Source of the DNA: Aestuariibaculum sediminum
GTDB taxonomy: Bacteria > Bacteroidota > Bacteroidia > Flavobacteriales > Flavobacteriaceae
Direction of reading: 5' to 3'
Length of the DNA: 64,000 bases
Assembly: GCF_014596945.1 (NCBI RefSeq)
Contig: NZ_JACVXB010000005.1
Span: forward strand, 1-64,000
In this document: positions 56,479-64,000 of the stretch, piece by piece
How the letters are laid out: each line of letters starts with the position of its first letter
Numbering within the stretch: position 1 is the stretch's first letter
The notes under the pieces: model-generated
The model's input: only the letters and a program-made list of their open reading frames with translations
Told to the model about the DNA's origin: nothing
Databases searched by the model: none
Made by a program: the position numbers and the translations under genes

Positions 56479-57441
56479 ATGGAAACCTATTACATAAAGC
56501 ATATTACTAAATACGTATACGACCATCCGGTATTAGACGCAGCTAATCAAATAAGGCTTCATCCTATTAATGATGAATTTCAACAAGTGATATCGCATTA
56601 TCTAATAATTACCAATAATGCCCATGTGCAAACCCATACCGATTATAACAAAAATGTTGTGGGGTCATTTATGATTACCGATGCCATTACAGAGCTCTAC
56701 ATAGAATCTAACATAGAAGTGAATACTTTTAAAAAAGAACTACCACAGGACACAATACCTCCAAATAATCAATGGAAAGAACTAGAAAACTTAAAATACA
56801 CAGAACCGTATGTTAATTTTTTAATCCATCGGCCATTTACCGGAACCAACGATTTGTCGGCAGTAATCGCAAATAAAAATATTAAACAAAAATCAGTGTT
56901 TCAAGCATTGCTTGAGCTTTGCGATTACGTTTTTAATGTAATAAAATACACCAAAGGCGTAACCAATGTCAACTCATCTATTGATGAGGTTTGGAGTTTA
57001 AAAGCTGGGGTTTGTCAGGACTTTACAAATATCATGTTGCAAATGGTCAGGATGTGTGGTATTCCTGCCAGATACGTGAGTGGCTACATTTGTCCAAACG
57101 ATGATATTACCAGAGGTGAAGGCGCTACACACGCCTGGATTGAAGCTTATATTCCCTTTTATGGCTGGTTAGGTTTCGACCCAACTAACAATATTATCGG
57201 AAACGAAAATCATGTCAGACTTGCCGTAGGAAGAGATTACAATGATTGTGCTCCTGTGAAAGGTGTATTTAAGGGTAACGCAACCGCCGATTTATTCGTA
57301 AAAGTTCATGTTAGTAAAGCAAAACAAAATGAAGAAACGCTTGAACTGCCAGAAACACCAATGTCTAGTACTAAAAACAACAGCTACAAGCGTCATTTAG
57401 AGCGCATTCAGCAACAGCAGCAACAGCAACAACAGGCTTAA
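56479..57441 (+). CDS. Transglutaminase-like Cys protease/amidase family protein
   Basis: A soluble protein of 320 residues from the ATG at 56479, 4 bp after the alpha-E stop; an earlier in-frame start at 56401 would overlap that gene and is rejected. N-terminal bacterial transglutaminase-like region (YYIKHITKYVYDHPV), then the core with Cys in AGVCQDFTNIMLQM, His in THAWIEAY and Asp in GFDPTNN. The C-terminus ends in a run of nine Gln encoded by mixed CAG/CAA codons. It is the third gene of the ATP-grasp operon. Confidence 0.9.
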   Translation: METYYIKHITKYVYDHPVLDAANQIRLHPINDEFQQVISHYLIITNNAHVQTHTDYNKNVVGSFMITDAITELYIESNIEVNTFKKELPQDTIPPNNQWKELENLKYTEPYVNFLIHRPFTGTNDLSAVIANKNIKQKSVFQALLELCDYVFNVIKYTKGVTNVNSSIDEVWSLKAGVCQDFTNIMLQMVRMCGIPARYVSGYICPNDDITRGEGATHAWIEAYIPFYGWLGFDPTNNIIGNENHVRLAVGRDYNDCAPVKGVFKGNATADLFVKVHVSKAKQNEETLELPETPMSSTKNNSYKRHLERIQQQQQQQQQA

Positions 57442-58419
57442 CTATTTTTTTCTTTCAATAACGTAATTCACCATAAGTTCTAAAGATGTTTTATAATTAG
57501 AATCAGGATAGTTGTTCAAAATATCTAAAGCTTCATTCTGGAATGTTGTCATCTTACTAATAGCATAATCCAATCCACCGTGGGCTTTTACATAGGCAAT
57601 TACCTCTTTAACGCGTTTTTTATCCTTATTATGATTTTTAATAGAATTAATTAGCCATTTTCTATCCTTTTTATCAGCATTATTCAAAACATGAATTAAA
57701 GGCAATGTCATTTTTTGTTCCTTTATATCAATACCTGTAGGCTTACCTATTTGATCATCACTATAATCGAATAAATCATCTTTAATTTGAAAAGCCATCC
57801 CAATAAGTTCACCAAATTTTCGCATCTTCTCTACATGCTCAGATTCTGGCTTTACTGATGCTGCTCCAAGACTACAACAGGCAGCGATTAACGTCGCTGT
57901 TTTCTGGCGGATTATTTCATAATAAACATCTTCGGTAATATCGAGTTTTCGTGCCTTTTCTATTTGAAGTAATTCGCCTTCACTCATTTCGCGAACAGCT
58001 ACAGAAATAATTTTAAGTAAATCGAAATCATTATTATCAATACTTAAAAGTAATCCTTTAGACAAAAGGTAATCGCCTATTAAAACGGCAATTTTATTTT
58101 TCCAAAGCGCATTAACCGAAAAGAATCCGCGACGACGATTACTATCATCTACCACATCGTCGTGAACCAATGTTGCCGTATGAATTAATTCGATAACCGA
58201 TGCCCCTCGATAAGTACGCTCTTTAACTTCGCCATTTGACACCATTTTGGCTACCAAAAAAACGAACATGGGACGCATTTGCTTCCCTTTTCGGTTTACA
58301 ATATAGGTTGTTATGCGATTTAATAAGGCCACCTTACTAGACATTGAAAGCAGAAACTTTTGCTCGAAAAGATCCATCTCAAAGGCTATAGGTTGTTTTA
58401 TTTGCTCTACTATTTTCAA
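57442..58419 (-). CDS. Polyprenyl diphosphate synthase
   Basis: A trans-isoprenyl diphosphate synthase of 325 residues with the first Asp-rich motif LVHDDVVDDSNRRRG, the second Asp-rich motif FQIKDDLFDYSDD and the Lys-rich KGKQMRPMFV. Likely makes the side chain of menaquinone (octaprenyl/heptaprenyl-type chain length cannot be told). Its stop touches the stop of the transglutaminase gene, convergent. Confidence 0.92.
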   Translation of the reverse strand: MKIVEQIKQPIAFEMDLFEQKFLLSMSSKVALLNRITTYIVNRKGKQMRPMFVFLVAKMVSNGEVKERTYRGASVIELIHTATLVHDDVVDDSNRRRGFFSVNALWKNKIAVLIGDYLLSKGLLLSIDNNDFDLLKIISVAVREMSEGELLQIEKARKLDITEDVYYEIIRQKTATLIAACCSLGAASVKPESEHVEKMRKFGELIGMAFQIKDDLFDYSDDQIGKPTGIDIKEQKMTLPLIHVLNNADKKDRKWLINSIKNHNKDKKRVKEVIAYVKAHGGLDYAISKMTTFQNEALDILNNYPDSNYKTSLELMVNYVIERKK

Positions 58420-58467
58420 AAGGCTAAAAACTAAAGAGGTTCAAATATAGGTTTTATAGTTTATTTT

Positions 58468-59508
58468 CTAACTTTTATTTGCTAATTGTCCACATGCAGC
58501 ATCAATATCTTTCCCTCTACTTCTACGAACATTTACAACAATACCATTTTTTTCTAATGAAGAAATATAATTTTCTAAGGCTTGGTTTGAAGCTTGCTGA
58601 AATTCGCCGTCATCAATGGGGTTATATTCAATTATGTTGACTTTGCACGGTACATACTTGCAAAATTTCACAAAAGCATCGATATCATTTTGGGTATCGT
58701 TAATACCATCCCAAACGACATACTCGTAAGTTATTCTACGTTTGGTTTTCGCATACCAATATTCTAATGCTTCGCGTAAATCTTTAAGAGGAAAGGTTTC
58801 ATTAAACGGCATAATTTTGGTTCGAACCACATCGACTGCCGAATGCAACGAAACTGCCAAATTGAATCTAACTTCATCATCGGCCATTTTCTTAATCATT
58901 TTTGGCACGCCCGAAGTTGATAATGTTATGCGTTTTGGTGACATGCCAAGACCTTCGTCGCTTGTAATTTTATCGATGGCTTTTATCACATTATTGTAGT
59001 TCATAAGTGGCTCGCCCATACCCATAAATACAATATTACTTAATGGACGATCGTGATATAGTCTACTTTCGTTATCGATAGCGACCACCTGATCGTAAAT
59101 TTCGTCTGGATTTAAATTTCGCATGCGTTTTAAACGCGAAGTGGCACAAAACCGACAATCTAAACTGCAACCTACCTGACTGGACACACAAGCTGTCGTT
59201 CTGGTAGGTGTTGGAATTAATACCGACTCTACCACCAAGCCATCGTGCAAACGCACCGCATTTTTAACAGTACCGTCGCTACTGCGCTGCATCGTATCGA
59301 CCTTTATGTTATTTATAACAAAATTATCTTCCAATTTCTGGCGCGTCTCTTTAGAGATATTGGTCATATCGTCGAAAGAATAAGCTGCCTTTTGCCATAG
59401 CCATTCGTAAACCTGATTACCACGAAACGCCTTTTCGCCTTGGTTGACGAAAAAAGTTCGTAATTGCTCTTTGGTTAGTGCGCGGATGTCTTTTTTTGTT
59501 GTTGCCAT
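58468..59508 (-). CDS. rlmN: Dual-specificity RNA methyltransferase RlmN
   Basis: A radical-SAM enzyme of 346 residues from the ATG at 59508; a longer frame to 59595 runs into the heptamer repeat and lacks support. Motif CSLDCRFCATS (CxxxCxxC) binds the cluster; the methyl-carrying Cys is in GIDAACGQL and a further conserved Cys in CVSSQVGC. It makes 2-methyladenosine at A2503 of 23S rRNA and A37 of some tRNAs. Confidence 0.95.
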   Translation of the reverse strand: MATTKKDIRALTKEQLRTFFVNQGEKAFRGNQVYEWLWQKAAYSFDDMTNISKETRQKLEDNFVINNIKVDTMQRSSDGTVKNAVRLHDGLVVESVLIPTPTRTTACVSSQVGCSLDCRFCATSRLKRMRNLNPDEIYDQVVAIDNESRLYHDRPLSNIVFMGMGEPLMNYNNVIKAIDKITSDEGLGMSPKRITLSTSGVPKMIKKMADDEVRFNLAVSLHSAVDVVRTKIMPFNETFPLKDLREALEYWYAKTKRRITYEYVVWDGINDTQNDIDAFVKFCKYVPCKVNIIEYNPIDDGEFQQASNQALENYISSLEKNGIVVNVRRSRGKDIDAACGQLANKS

Positions 59509-59516
59509 AGATGGTG

Positions 59517-59524
59517 CAAAAATA
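59517..59524 (-). promoter_or_regulatory. Possible -7 box of rlmN
   Basis: Minus strand TATTTTTG matches TAnnTTTG and lies only 9 nt before the ATG at 59508, so transcripts would be nearly leaderless. No -33 box was found; tentative. Confidence 0.3.
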
Positions 59525-59585
59525 GGAATTTTGATGTTAGGTATTGCTATTTTTGGTGTGATGTTGTTATAGATTCGTGAATCAG

Positions 59586-59711
59586 GAAGACCCAAGACGG
59601 AAGACCGAAGACCGAAGACAGAAGACAGAAGACGGAAGACCGAAGACCGAAGACCGAAGACCGAAGACCGAAGACCGAAGACCGAAGACCGAAGACCGAA
59701 GACCGAAGACG
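59586..59711. repeat. Tandem heptanucleotide repeat (GAAGACC)n
   Basis: Eighteen consecutive 7-bp units, ten of them (59635-59704) identical GAAGACC, the others with one change (GAAGACA, GAAGACG, CAAGACG). It begins 77 bp upstream of the rlmN start and lies in the intergenic space towards queA. One strand is almost wholly A, G and C with no T. Confidence 0.95.
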
Positions 59712-59898
59712 GAAGTTAAAATCCAAATTACAAGAATTCGCTAAATGCTATTCTGAACTCTGAATTTACGTTAAGGAGTGCAGCATTTATTTGAGATCTT
59801 TTTGTGCCTGTGCAACAAAAAAGCGGGTGTGGAAAATACGACTCAAAAGGTAACGCCCAAAAACTAAAAAGCCCCGCTATTTAGCGAGGCTTGAATTT
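59712..59898. other. Intergenic remainder between the heptamer repeat and queA
   Basis: No ORF or RNA structure is supported apart from the queA terminator at 59869-59892. Together with 59509-59585 and the heptamer tract it makes up the 390-bp rlmN-queA gap. Confidence 0.5.
59869..59892 (-). terminator. Terminator of queA
   Basis: Hairpin AAGCCCCGCTA / TAGCGAGGCTT (one mismatch), followed on the minus strand by a T-rich run, 7 bp after the queA stop. Confidence 0.75.
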
Positions 59899-60948
59899 TT
59901 ATATAATTAACATGGCGTCGCCATAACTATAAAATTTATAGCCTTCTTTTACGGCTTCGTCATATGCTTTTTTCATAAAATCGTGACCAGCAAATGCTGA
60001 AATCATCATTAATAAAGTCGATTTTGGTGTATGGAAGTTGGTAATCATACAATTCGCAATACTAAAATCGTAAGGAGGGAAAATAAATTTATTAGTCCAA
60101 CCTTCGAATTCGTTAAGCTCTCCGTTTGAAGATACCGAACTTTCAATGGCGCGCATTACTGTAGTACCTACAGCACACACACGCTTTTTGTTACGAATTC
60201 CGGTATTTACGGTTTCAACAGCTTTTTCGTCGATTTTAAGCTCTTCACTATCCATTTTGTGTTTCGACAAATCCTCAACCTCAACCGGATTAAAAGTCCC
60301 TAAACCAACGTGTAAAGTTACTTCAGCAAAATTTACACCTTTAATTTCCAGGCGTTTTAATAAATGTTTAGAAAAGTGAAGTCCTGCTGTTGGCGCTGCA
60401 ACTGCACCTTCGTTTTTGGCATAAATGGTTTGATAACGCTCTTCATCTTCAGGCTCTACATCTCTTTTGATATATTTTGGAAGTGGCGTTTCTCCTAATT
60501 CATTTAATTTTCTGCGAAATTCTGTATATGAACCGTCATATAAAAATCGTAACGTACGTCCTCTGGACGTTGTATTATCAATAACCTCAGCTACTAAAGT
60601 ATCGTCGTCACCAAAATATAATTTATTACCAATTCTTATTTTACGAGCTGGATCCACAAGCACATCCCAAAGACGTTGCTCTTCATTTAGTTCTCTTAAC
60701 AAGAACACTTCAATTCTAGCGCCCGTTTTTTCTTTATTTCCGTAAAGACGCGCTGGAAACACTTTGGTGTTGTTAAGAATTAAAACATCATCTTCATCAA
60801 AATAATCAACAATATCCTTAAACATTTTGTGCTCGATAGTTTGATTCTTTCTATCAAGCACCATAAGGCGAGCCTCATCTCTGTTTTCTGCCGGGTATTC
60901 TGCTAATAATTCTTCTGGTAGGTTAAAACCAAAGTTTGATAATTTCAT
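59899..60948 (-). CDS. queA: S-adenosylmethionine:tRNA ribosyltransferase-isomerase QueA
   Basis: A protein of 349 residues with family signatures [33 protein letters not shown] and [16 protein letters not shown], ending with [21 protein letters not shown]. It makes epoxyqueuosine in tRNA. The start at 60948 fits the promoter at 61039-61070. Confidence 0.97.
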   Translation of the reverse strand: MKLSNFGFNLPEELLAEYPAENRDEARLMVLDRKNQTIEHKMFKDIVDYFDEDDVLILNNTKVFPARLYGNKEKTGARIEVFLLRELNEEQRLWDVLVDPARKIRIGNKLYFGDDDTLVAEVIDNTTSRGRTLRFLYDGSYTEFRRKLNELGETPLPKYIKRDVEPEDEERYQTIYAKNEGAVAAPTAGLHFSKHLLKRLEIKGVNFAEVTLHVGLGTFNPVEVEDLSKHKMDSEELKIDEKAVETVNTGIRNKKRVCAVGTTVMRAIESSVSSNGELNEFEGWTNKFIFPPYDFSIANCMITNFHTPKSTLLMMISAFAGHDFMKKAYDEAVKEGYKFYSYGDAMLII

Positions 60949-61038
60949 CTGTTTAATTTTTTTTGTTTTTCAATGGCAACCAAAATATTCTAACCTAATA
61001 TTTTAGTTTTTTACATAGTCTTCATAACATGAAGCGTG

Positions 61039-61070
61039 CAAATATACAATCTGCACATAGGCCTTGTCAA
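61039..61070 (-). promoter_or_regulatory. Promoter of queA
   Basis: Minus strand TTG (61068-61070), 21 nt, TATATTTG (61039-61046). The -33 region reads TTGACA, so it also resembles a classical -35 box. The leader is about 85 nt. Confidence 0.75.
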
Positions 61071-61085
61071 GTAATTGGGTGATTA

Positions 61086-62309
61086 TTATTTAGTTATTTT
61101 AAATCCGATGGCCCCTAAATCGTCCCAAAAAGTTGGATATGATTTAGACACAACCATGGCATCTTCAATAATTACAGAGGTTTTAAGCGCTATAGGTGCA
61201 AATGCCATAGCCATTCGGTGATCGTTATAAGTAGCAATAGACACATCACTTTTTATAGTTTCTGCTTTGTGTAAATGCAATGATGCATCGGTTATATCTA
61301 CCTGTCCTCCTAACTTTTCAATTTCGGTTTTCAAAGCAACCAAGCGGTCGGTTTCTTTAATTTTAAGGGTATGAAGCCCTGTTAAATCGCATGGTATTTT
61401 TAATGCAAAACAAGTAACAGCTATGGTTTGTGCTATATCTGGCGCATGAGTTAAATCGAAAGAAAACGGCCCTACTTCTTTATTCGTTTTAGTTAAAATA
61501 ATCGTATTATTTTCAAATTGGGTTTCAACACCAAAATGTTTATAAATTTCAACCAAAACTGAATCCCCCTGTAACGAATCCTTCTTATAAGATGACAAAG
61601 TTATTTCGGTTCCAACGCTGCTTAACGCCGCCAAACTAAAATAATAGGATGCCGAAGACCAATCTGATTCTACTACAAGCGTTTTGGGTCTTGGGTTTTG
61701 AGTACTTGGATTTACAGTAATGGTGTTTCCGTTAAAACTATTTTCAATACCTATTTCCGATAATAAACTTAACGTCATATTAATGTAAGGCACGGAAGTT
61801 ATTTTTCCTTCTAGAGTTAATTCCAGACCATTTTCCAATCGGGATGCGATTAATAACAAAGCCGAAATGTACTGACTACTAACATTAGCTTGTAACGAGA
61901 CTTTGTTTTTTATTAACTTTTTGCCTTTGATTTTTATTGGAGGATAACCGAAATTTTCTTCGTATGTAATATCAGCTCCTAAGTTTTGAAGTGCCTCAAC
62001 CAATATCTGAATTGGGCGTTCCTTCATACGCTTCGACCCTGTTAGTGTCACTTCTCGACCTTCCTGAATAGCAAAAAACGCTGTTAAAAATCGCATAGCG
62101 GTACCCGCATGATGAATGTCGACAATAGCGTCGGTAGAAGCCAAAGCTTTCGTCATTAAATTACTGTCATCGGAATTGGAAATATTCTCCAATTCAAATT
62201 GTGGATATAGCGCCTTTAAAAGTAATAAACGGTTTGATTCACTTTTTGAACCTGTTATTTGGACTGAACACTGTTTAGCGATTTCAGATTTTTGAAGTGT
62301 GATGTGCAT
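61086..62309 (-). CDS. aroA: 3-phosphoshikimate 1-carboxyvinyltransferase AroA
   Basis: An EPSP synthase of 407 residues. Signatures are GSKSESNRLLLLKAL, HHAGTAMRFLTA, KERPIQILVEAL, KETDRLVALKTEIEKLGG and NDHRMAMAFAP. Slightly shorter than the enterobacterial enzyme, as usual for Bacteroidota. Catalyses the sixth step of the shikimate pathway. Confidence 0.95.
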   Translation of the reverse strand: MHITLQKSEIAKQCSVQITGSKSESNRLLLLKALYPQFELENISNSDDSNLMTKALASTDAIVDIHHAGTAMRFLTAFFAIQEGREVTLTGSKRMKERPIQILVEALQNLGADITYEENFGYPPIKIKGKKLIKNKVSLQANVSSQYISALLLIASRLENGLELTLEGKITSVPYINMTLSLLSEIGIENSFNGNTITVNPSTQNPRPKTLVVESDWSSASYYFSLAALSSVGTEITLSSYKKDSLQGDSVLVEIYKHFGVETQFENNTIILTKTNKEVGPFSFDLTHAPDIAQTIAVTCFALKIPCDLTGLHTLKIKETDRLVALKTEIEKLGGQVDITDASLHLHKAETIKSDVSIATYNDHRMAMAFAPIALKTSVIIEDAMVVSKSYPTFWDDLGAIGFKITK

Positions 62310-62343
62310 AATAAGTTGGTCTGTAATTAACGAGGGCGCTAAT

Positions 62344-62670
62344 TTACTTTAATTTTTCGTTATTATGATGTCTATCGTGGTCGCGTTTACCCTTCTTATC
62401 CATTCTTTTATCGAATGCAGCCTGTAAATCGACTCCTGTTTGGTTAGCTAAGCACAAAACAACAAACAATACATCGGCTAATTCTTCACCTAAATCTTTG
62501 TCTTTATCACTTTCTTTTTCACTTTGTTCTCCATAACGTCTGGCAATAATGCGCGCAACTTCACCTACTTCCTCTGTTAGTTGCGCCATATTTGTTAACT
62601 CGTTAAAATAACGAACACCATGATTTTTTATCCACTCGTCTACCTCTTTCTGTGCGTTTTGAATATTCAT
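62344..62670 (-). CDS. MazG-like nucleotide pyrophosphohydrolase
   Basis: A protein of 108 residues with the MazG-type metal motif: EEVGEVARI and, 30 residues on, GEELADVLFVVLCLA. It likely cleaves non-canonical or excess NTPs. The stop of the upstream DUF3857-type gene touches its ATG. Confidence 0.88.
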   Translation of the reverse strand: MNIQNAQKEVDEWIKNHGVRYFNELTNMAQLTEEVGEVARIIARRYGEQSEKESDKDKDLGEELADVLFVVLCLANQTGVDLQAAFDKRMDKKGKRDHDRHHNNEKLK

Positions 62671-64000
62671 TTATACTTTAGTTAAAACGATTTGCTCTGA
62701 TTGTTTTTCAATAAGTTTGCTAAAATACGCTTTTAAATCGGCATAATATAATGGTGATATTATAGATTCATTCATTACATTATCTAAAACTATATGGATA
62801 ATTTTTCCATCGCCACTAGTTTGAACAATAAATTTGAAACTTCCTAAATTTTCAGGTAATAACAAGTGAACAGATTCTGGAAGACTTTCTATTTTATACC
62901 CTTCAGGAATTTTAATAGCTAACTTATATTGCTTGCTAGTAGGGTAACTAAAATCTACTGGGAATTCTCTTTTTTCGAGTTTGAAAGGATTCTCTTTTTG
63001 TTTTAAAAAGAATAACGGTGAAAAAAATATTTTATCGTTTATAATATCGGCTTGACTTTCCAAAGTAAACTTAAATGTTTCGGATACAGGTTTAGAAATA
63101 TTCTTTGCATTGGTCACTTTAAAATCTGAAATTTCAATATTTTTAAATCTATTAGAGAGGCTTTCTAGGTAGGTCTCCTGATCTGATTCGAAGTAATGAT
63201 TTCTATAATCCATGGCTAAGTAATTACTTCTCATAAACCTTATGTTTCCATTTAATTCACCTGTACTAGATAAATCTGCCAACAACGAAACATTACTTTT
63301 CGATTTTTGCTTCGTATATAAATCTACCGTGGTCGAACTTTTATTTTCTCTTACTAATCGCCCTACCCAGTTTAATGCCCTAATAGGTAAAACATTTGGT
63401 AAGCCATTGGGAGATGTCGCATCTAATAACACCAGTCCGTCTTGAATTTCGATGGCCGCAATAACATAATTATAGCCATTAAGTGTTGGAAACATAGGAA
63501 CACCATTATCTCTGGTACTTAGCAATACAGGGTTAGCCTGTAAACCCGCATAGCGCAACATAGAAACCAACATTAAATTTATATCGGCCACGTTACCCTC
63601 TTGTTTTGCATAAGCCTTCTTAAGTCCTTCTTGGGTGTATTTCCCAATAAACTTATTCCACCTCATTCTAGACTTAACATATTGAAAGATTTTAGCAGAC
63701 TTAGCCTCTGGTTGCGTAACTCCAGCTAATAACGCATCAATATCATCTTTGTAAAAATTATTTTTTTTAAGTTCGTCGCCAAACGAAGGACTATCATAAA
63801 TAGTTTTAACCACATCTTCCCAGGTTGTTGCATAATATTTTATAGGCGCTTGAGGAAATTTAGTGTACGACAATTCATACAAAACTGCAGACCTGTAATT
63901 ATTAATATTATTTACGTGAGACTCATCTCTTAATGCCGGCACATTTTTAAAATTATAATTATTATAAATGCGCATATAATCTATTGTATTAGACTCAAAT
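62671..64000 (-). CDS. DUF3857/transglutaminase-like exported protein, 5' truncated by the window edge
   Basis: At least 442 residues are in the window. The frame stays open past the Met at 63975 to base 64000, so the true start lies outside. The visible part has a transglutaminase-like core (SAKIFQYVKSRMRWNKFIGK, NVADINLMLVSMLRYAGLQA, LVLLDATSPNGLP) with Asn-Val-Ala-Asp in place of the Cys motif region and a C-terminal beta domain. This matches DUF3857 proteins. Role unknown. Confidence 0.8.
   Translation of the reverse strand, partial: FESNTIDYMRIYNNYNFKNVPALRDESHVNNINNYRSAVLYELSYTKFPQAPIKYYATTWEDVVKTIYDSPSFGDELKKNNFYKDDIDALLAGVTQPEAKSAKIFQYVKSRMRWNKFIGKYTQEGLKKAYAKQEGNVADINLMLVSMLRYAGLQANPVLLSTRDNGVPMFPTLNGYNYVIAAIEIQDGLVLLDATSPNGLPNVLPIRALNWVGRLVRENKSSTTVDLYTKQKSKSNVSLLADLSSTGELNGNIRFMRSNYLAMDYRNHYFESDQETYLESLSNRFKNIEISDFKVTNAKNISKPVSETFKFTLESQADIINDKIFFSPLFFLKQKENPFKLEKREFPVDFSYPTSKQYKLAIKIPEGYKIESLPESVHLLLPENLGSFKFIVQTSGDGKIIHIVLDNVMNESIISPLYYADLKAYFSKLIEKQSEQIVLTKV

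Noticed and set aside
58900-58925. TGGCACG-like sigma-54 promoter
   Set aside because: The spacing to a GC element is wrong and the site is inside rlmN.
59509-59595. N-terminal extension of RlmN starting at 59595
   Set aside because: It would start inside the heptamer tract and adds residues absent from the family; the ATG at 59508 gives the normal RlmN start.
59586-59711. CRISPR array
   Set aside because: The repeat unit is 7 bp with no spacers, and no cas genes are present.

Overview
The window reads as a chromosomal segment of a gliding, AT-rich member of the Flavobacteriaceae (phylum Bacteroidota). The evidence is the complete type IX secretion/gliding motor cluster gldKLMN, the gldB-gldC pair, exosortase XrtF with its partner, a DUF4386 protein, LptE- and SecG-type genes in flavobacterial order, and repeated promoters of the Bacteroidota type (TTG or TTTG, about 19-21 nt, then TAnnTTTG).

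Region 1 (1-14250) looks accessory. A large YD/RHS-type secreted protein (46-4119, minus) is divergent from a seven-gene plus-strand operon (4422-11358). That operon holds a response regulator, one pseudopilin, a short GxGD prepilin peptidase, a GspE/PilB ATPase, a secretin, a PilM/PilN (GspL)-like protein and a PilO (GspM)-like protein. It resembles a stripped-down type II secretion/type IV pilus machine in which no GspF/PilC platform protein is visible. A 284-bp convergent gap with phased TATCACA repeats follows. Then comes a minus-strand operon of tyrosine recombinase, an unknown protein and a ribbon-helix-helix protein, whose recombinase start abuts the terminator of an initiator tRNA-Met (14251-14323). 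The simplest reading is an integrative element inserted at the 3' end of that tRNA, with its far end outside the window. This is inference, because no second att copy was seen.

Region 2 (14390-36000) is largely core. It holds a small CPXCG protein, a leucine-rich repeat protein, an ABC-F ATPase, DUF983 and FAD oxidoreductase genes, gldKLMN, an arginase-fold protein with degraded metal ligands, topA, a membrane protein, and a plus-strand run of miaB, a sigma-54 activator, lptE, a TPR-like gene, secG, groES and groEL.

Region 3 (36000-53750) holds exosortase F and its partner, a free-methionine-sulfoxide reductase, purH, the cell-shape operon mreBCD-mrdA-rodA, a lipoprotein-anchored peptide deformylase, gldC-gldB, nadE, a LuxR-type regulator with Glu at the phosphoacceptor position, a primase lacking its zinc ligands, a DUF4386 protein, and an ECF sigma / membrane protein / predicted outer membrane protein operon.

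Region 4 (53750-64000) holds a circularly permuted ATP-grasp / alpha-E / transglutaminase operon, then minus-strand housekeeping genes: polyprenyl synthase, rlmN, an 18-copy heptamer repeat, queA, aroA, a MazG-like gene and a truncated DUF3857/transglutaminase-like gene at the right edge. Coordinates, motifs and residue numbers were read by eye; no homology search was possible.
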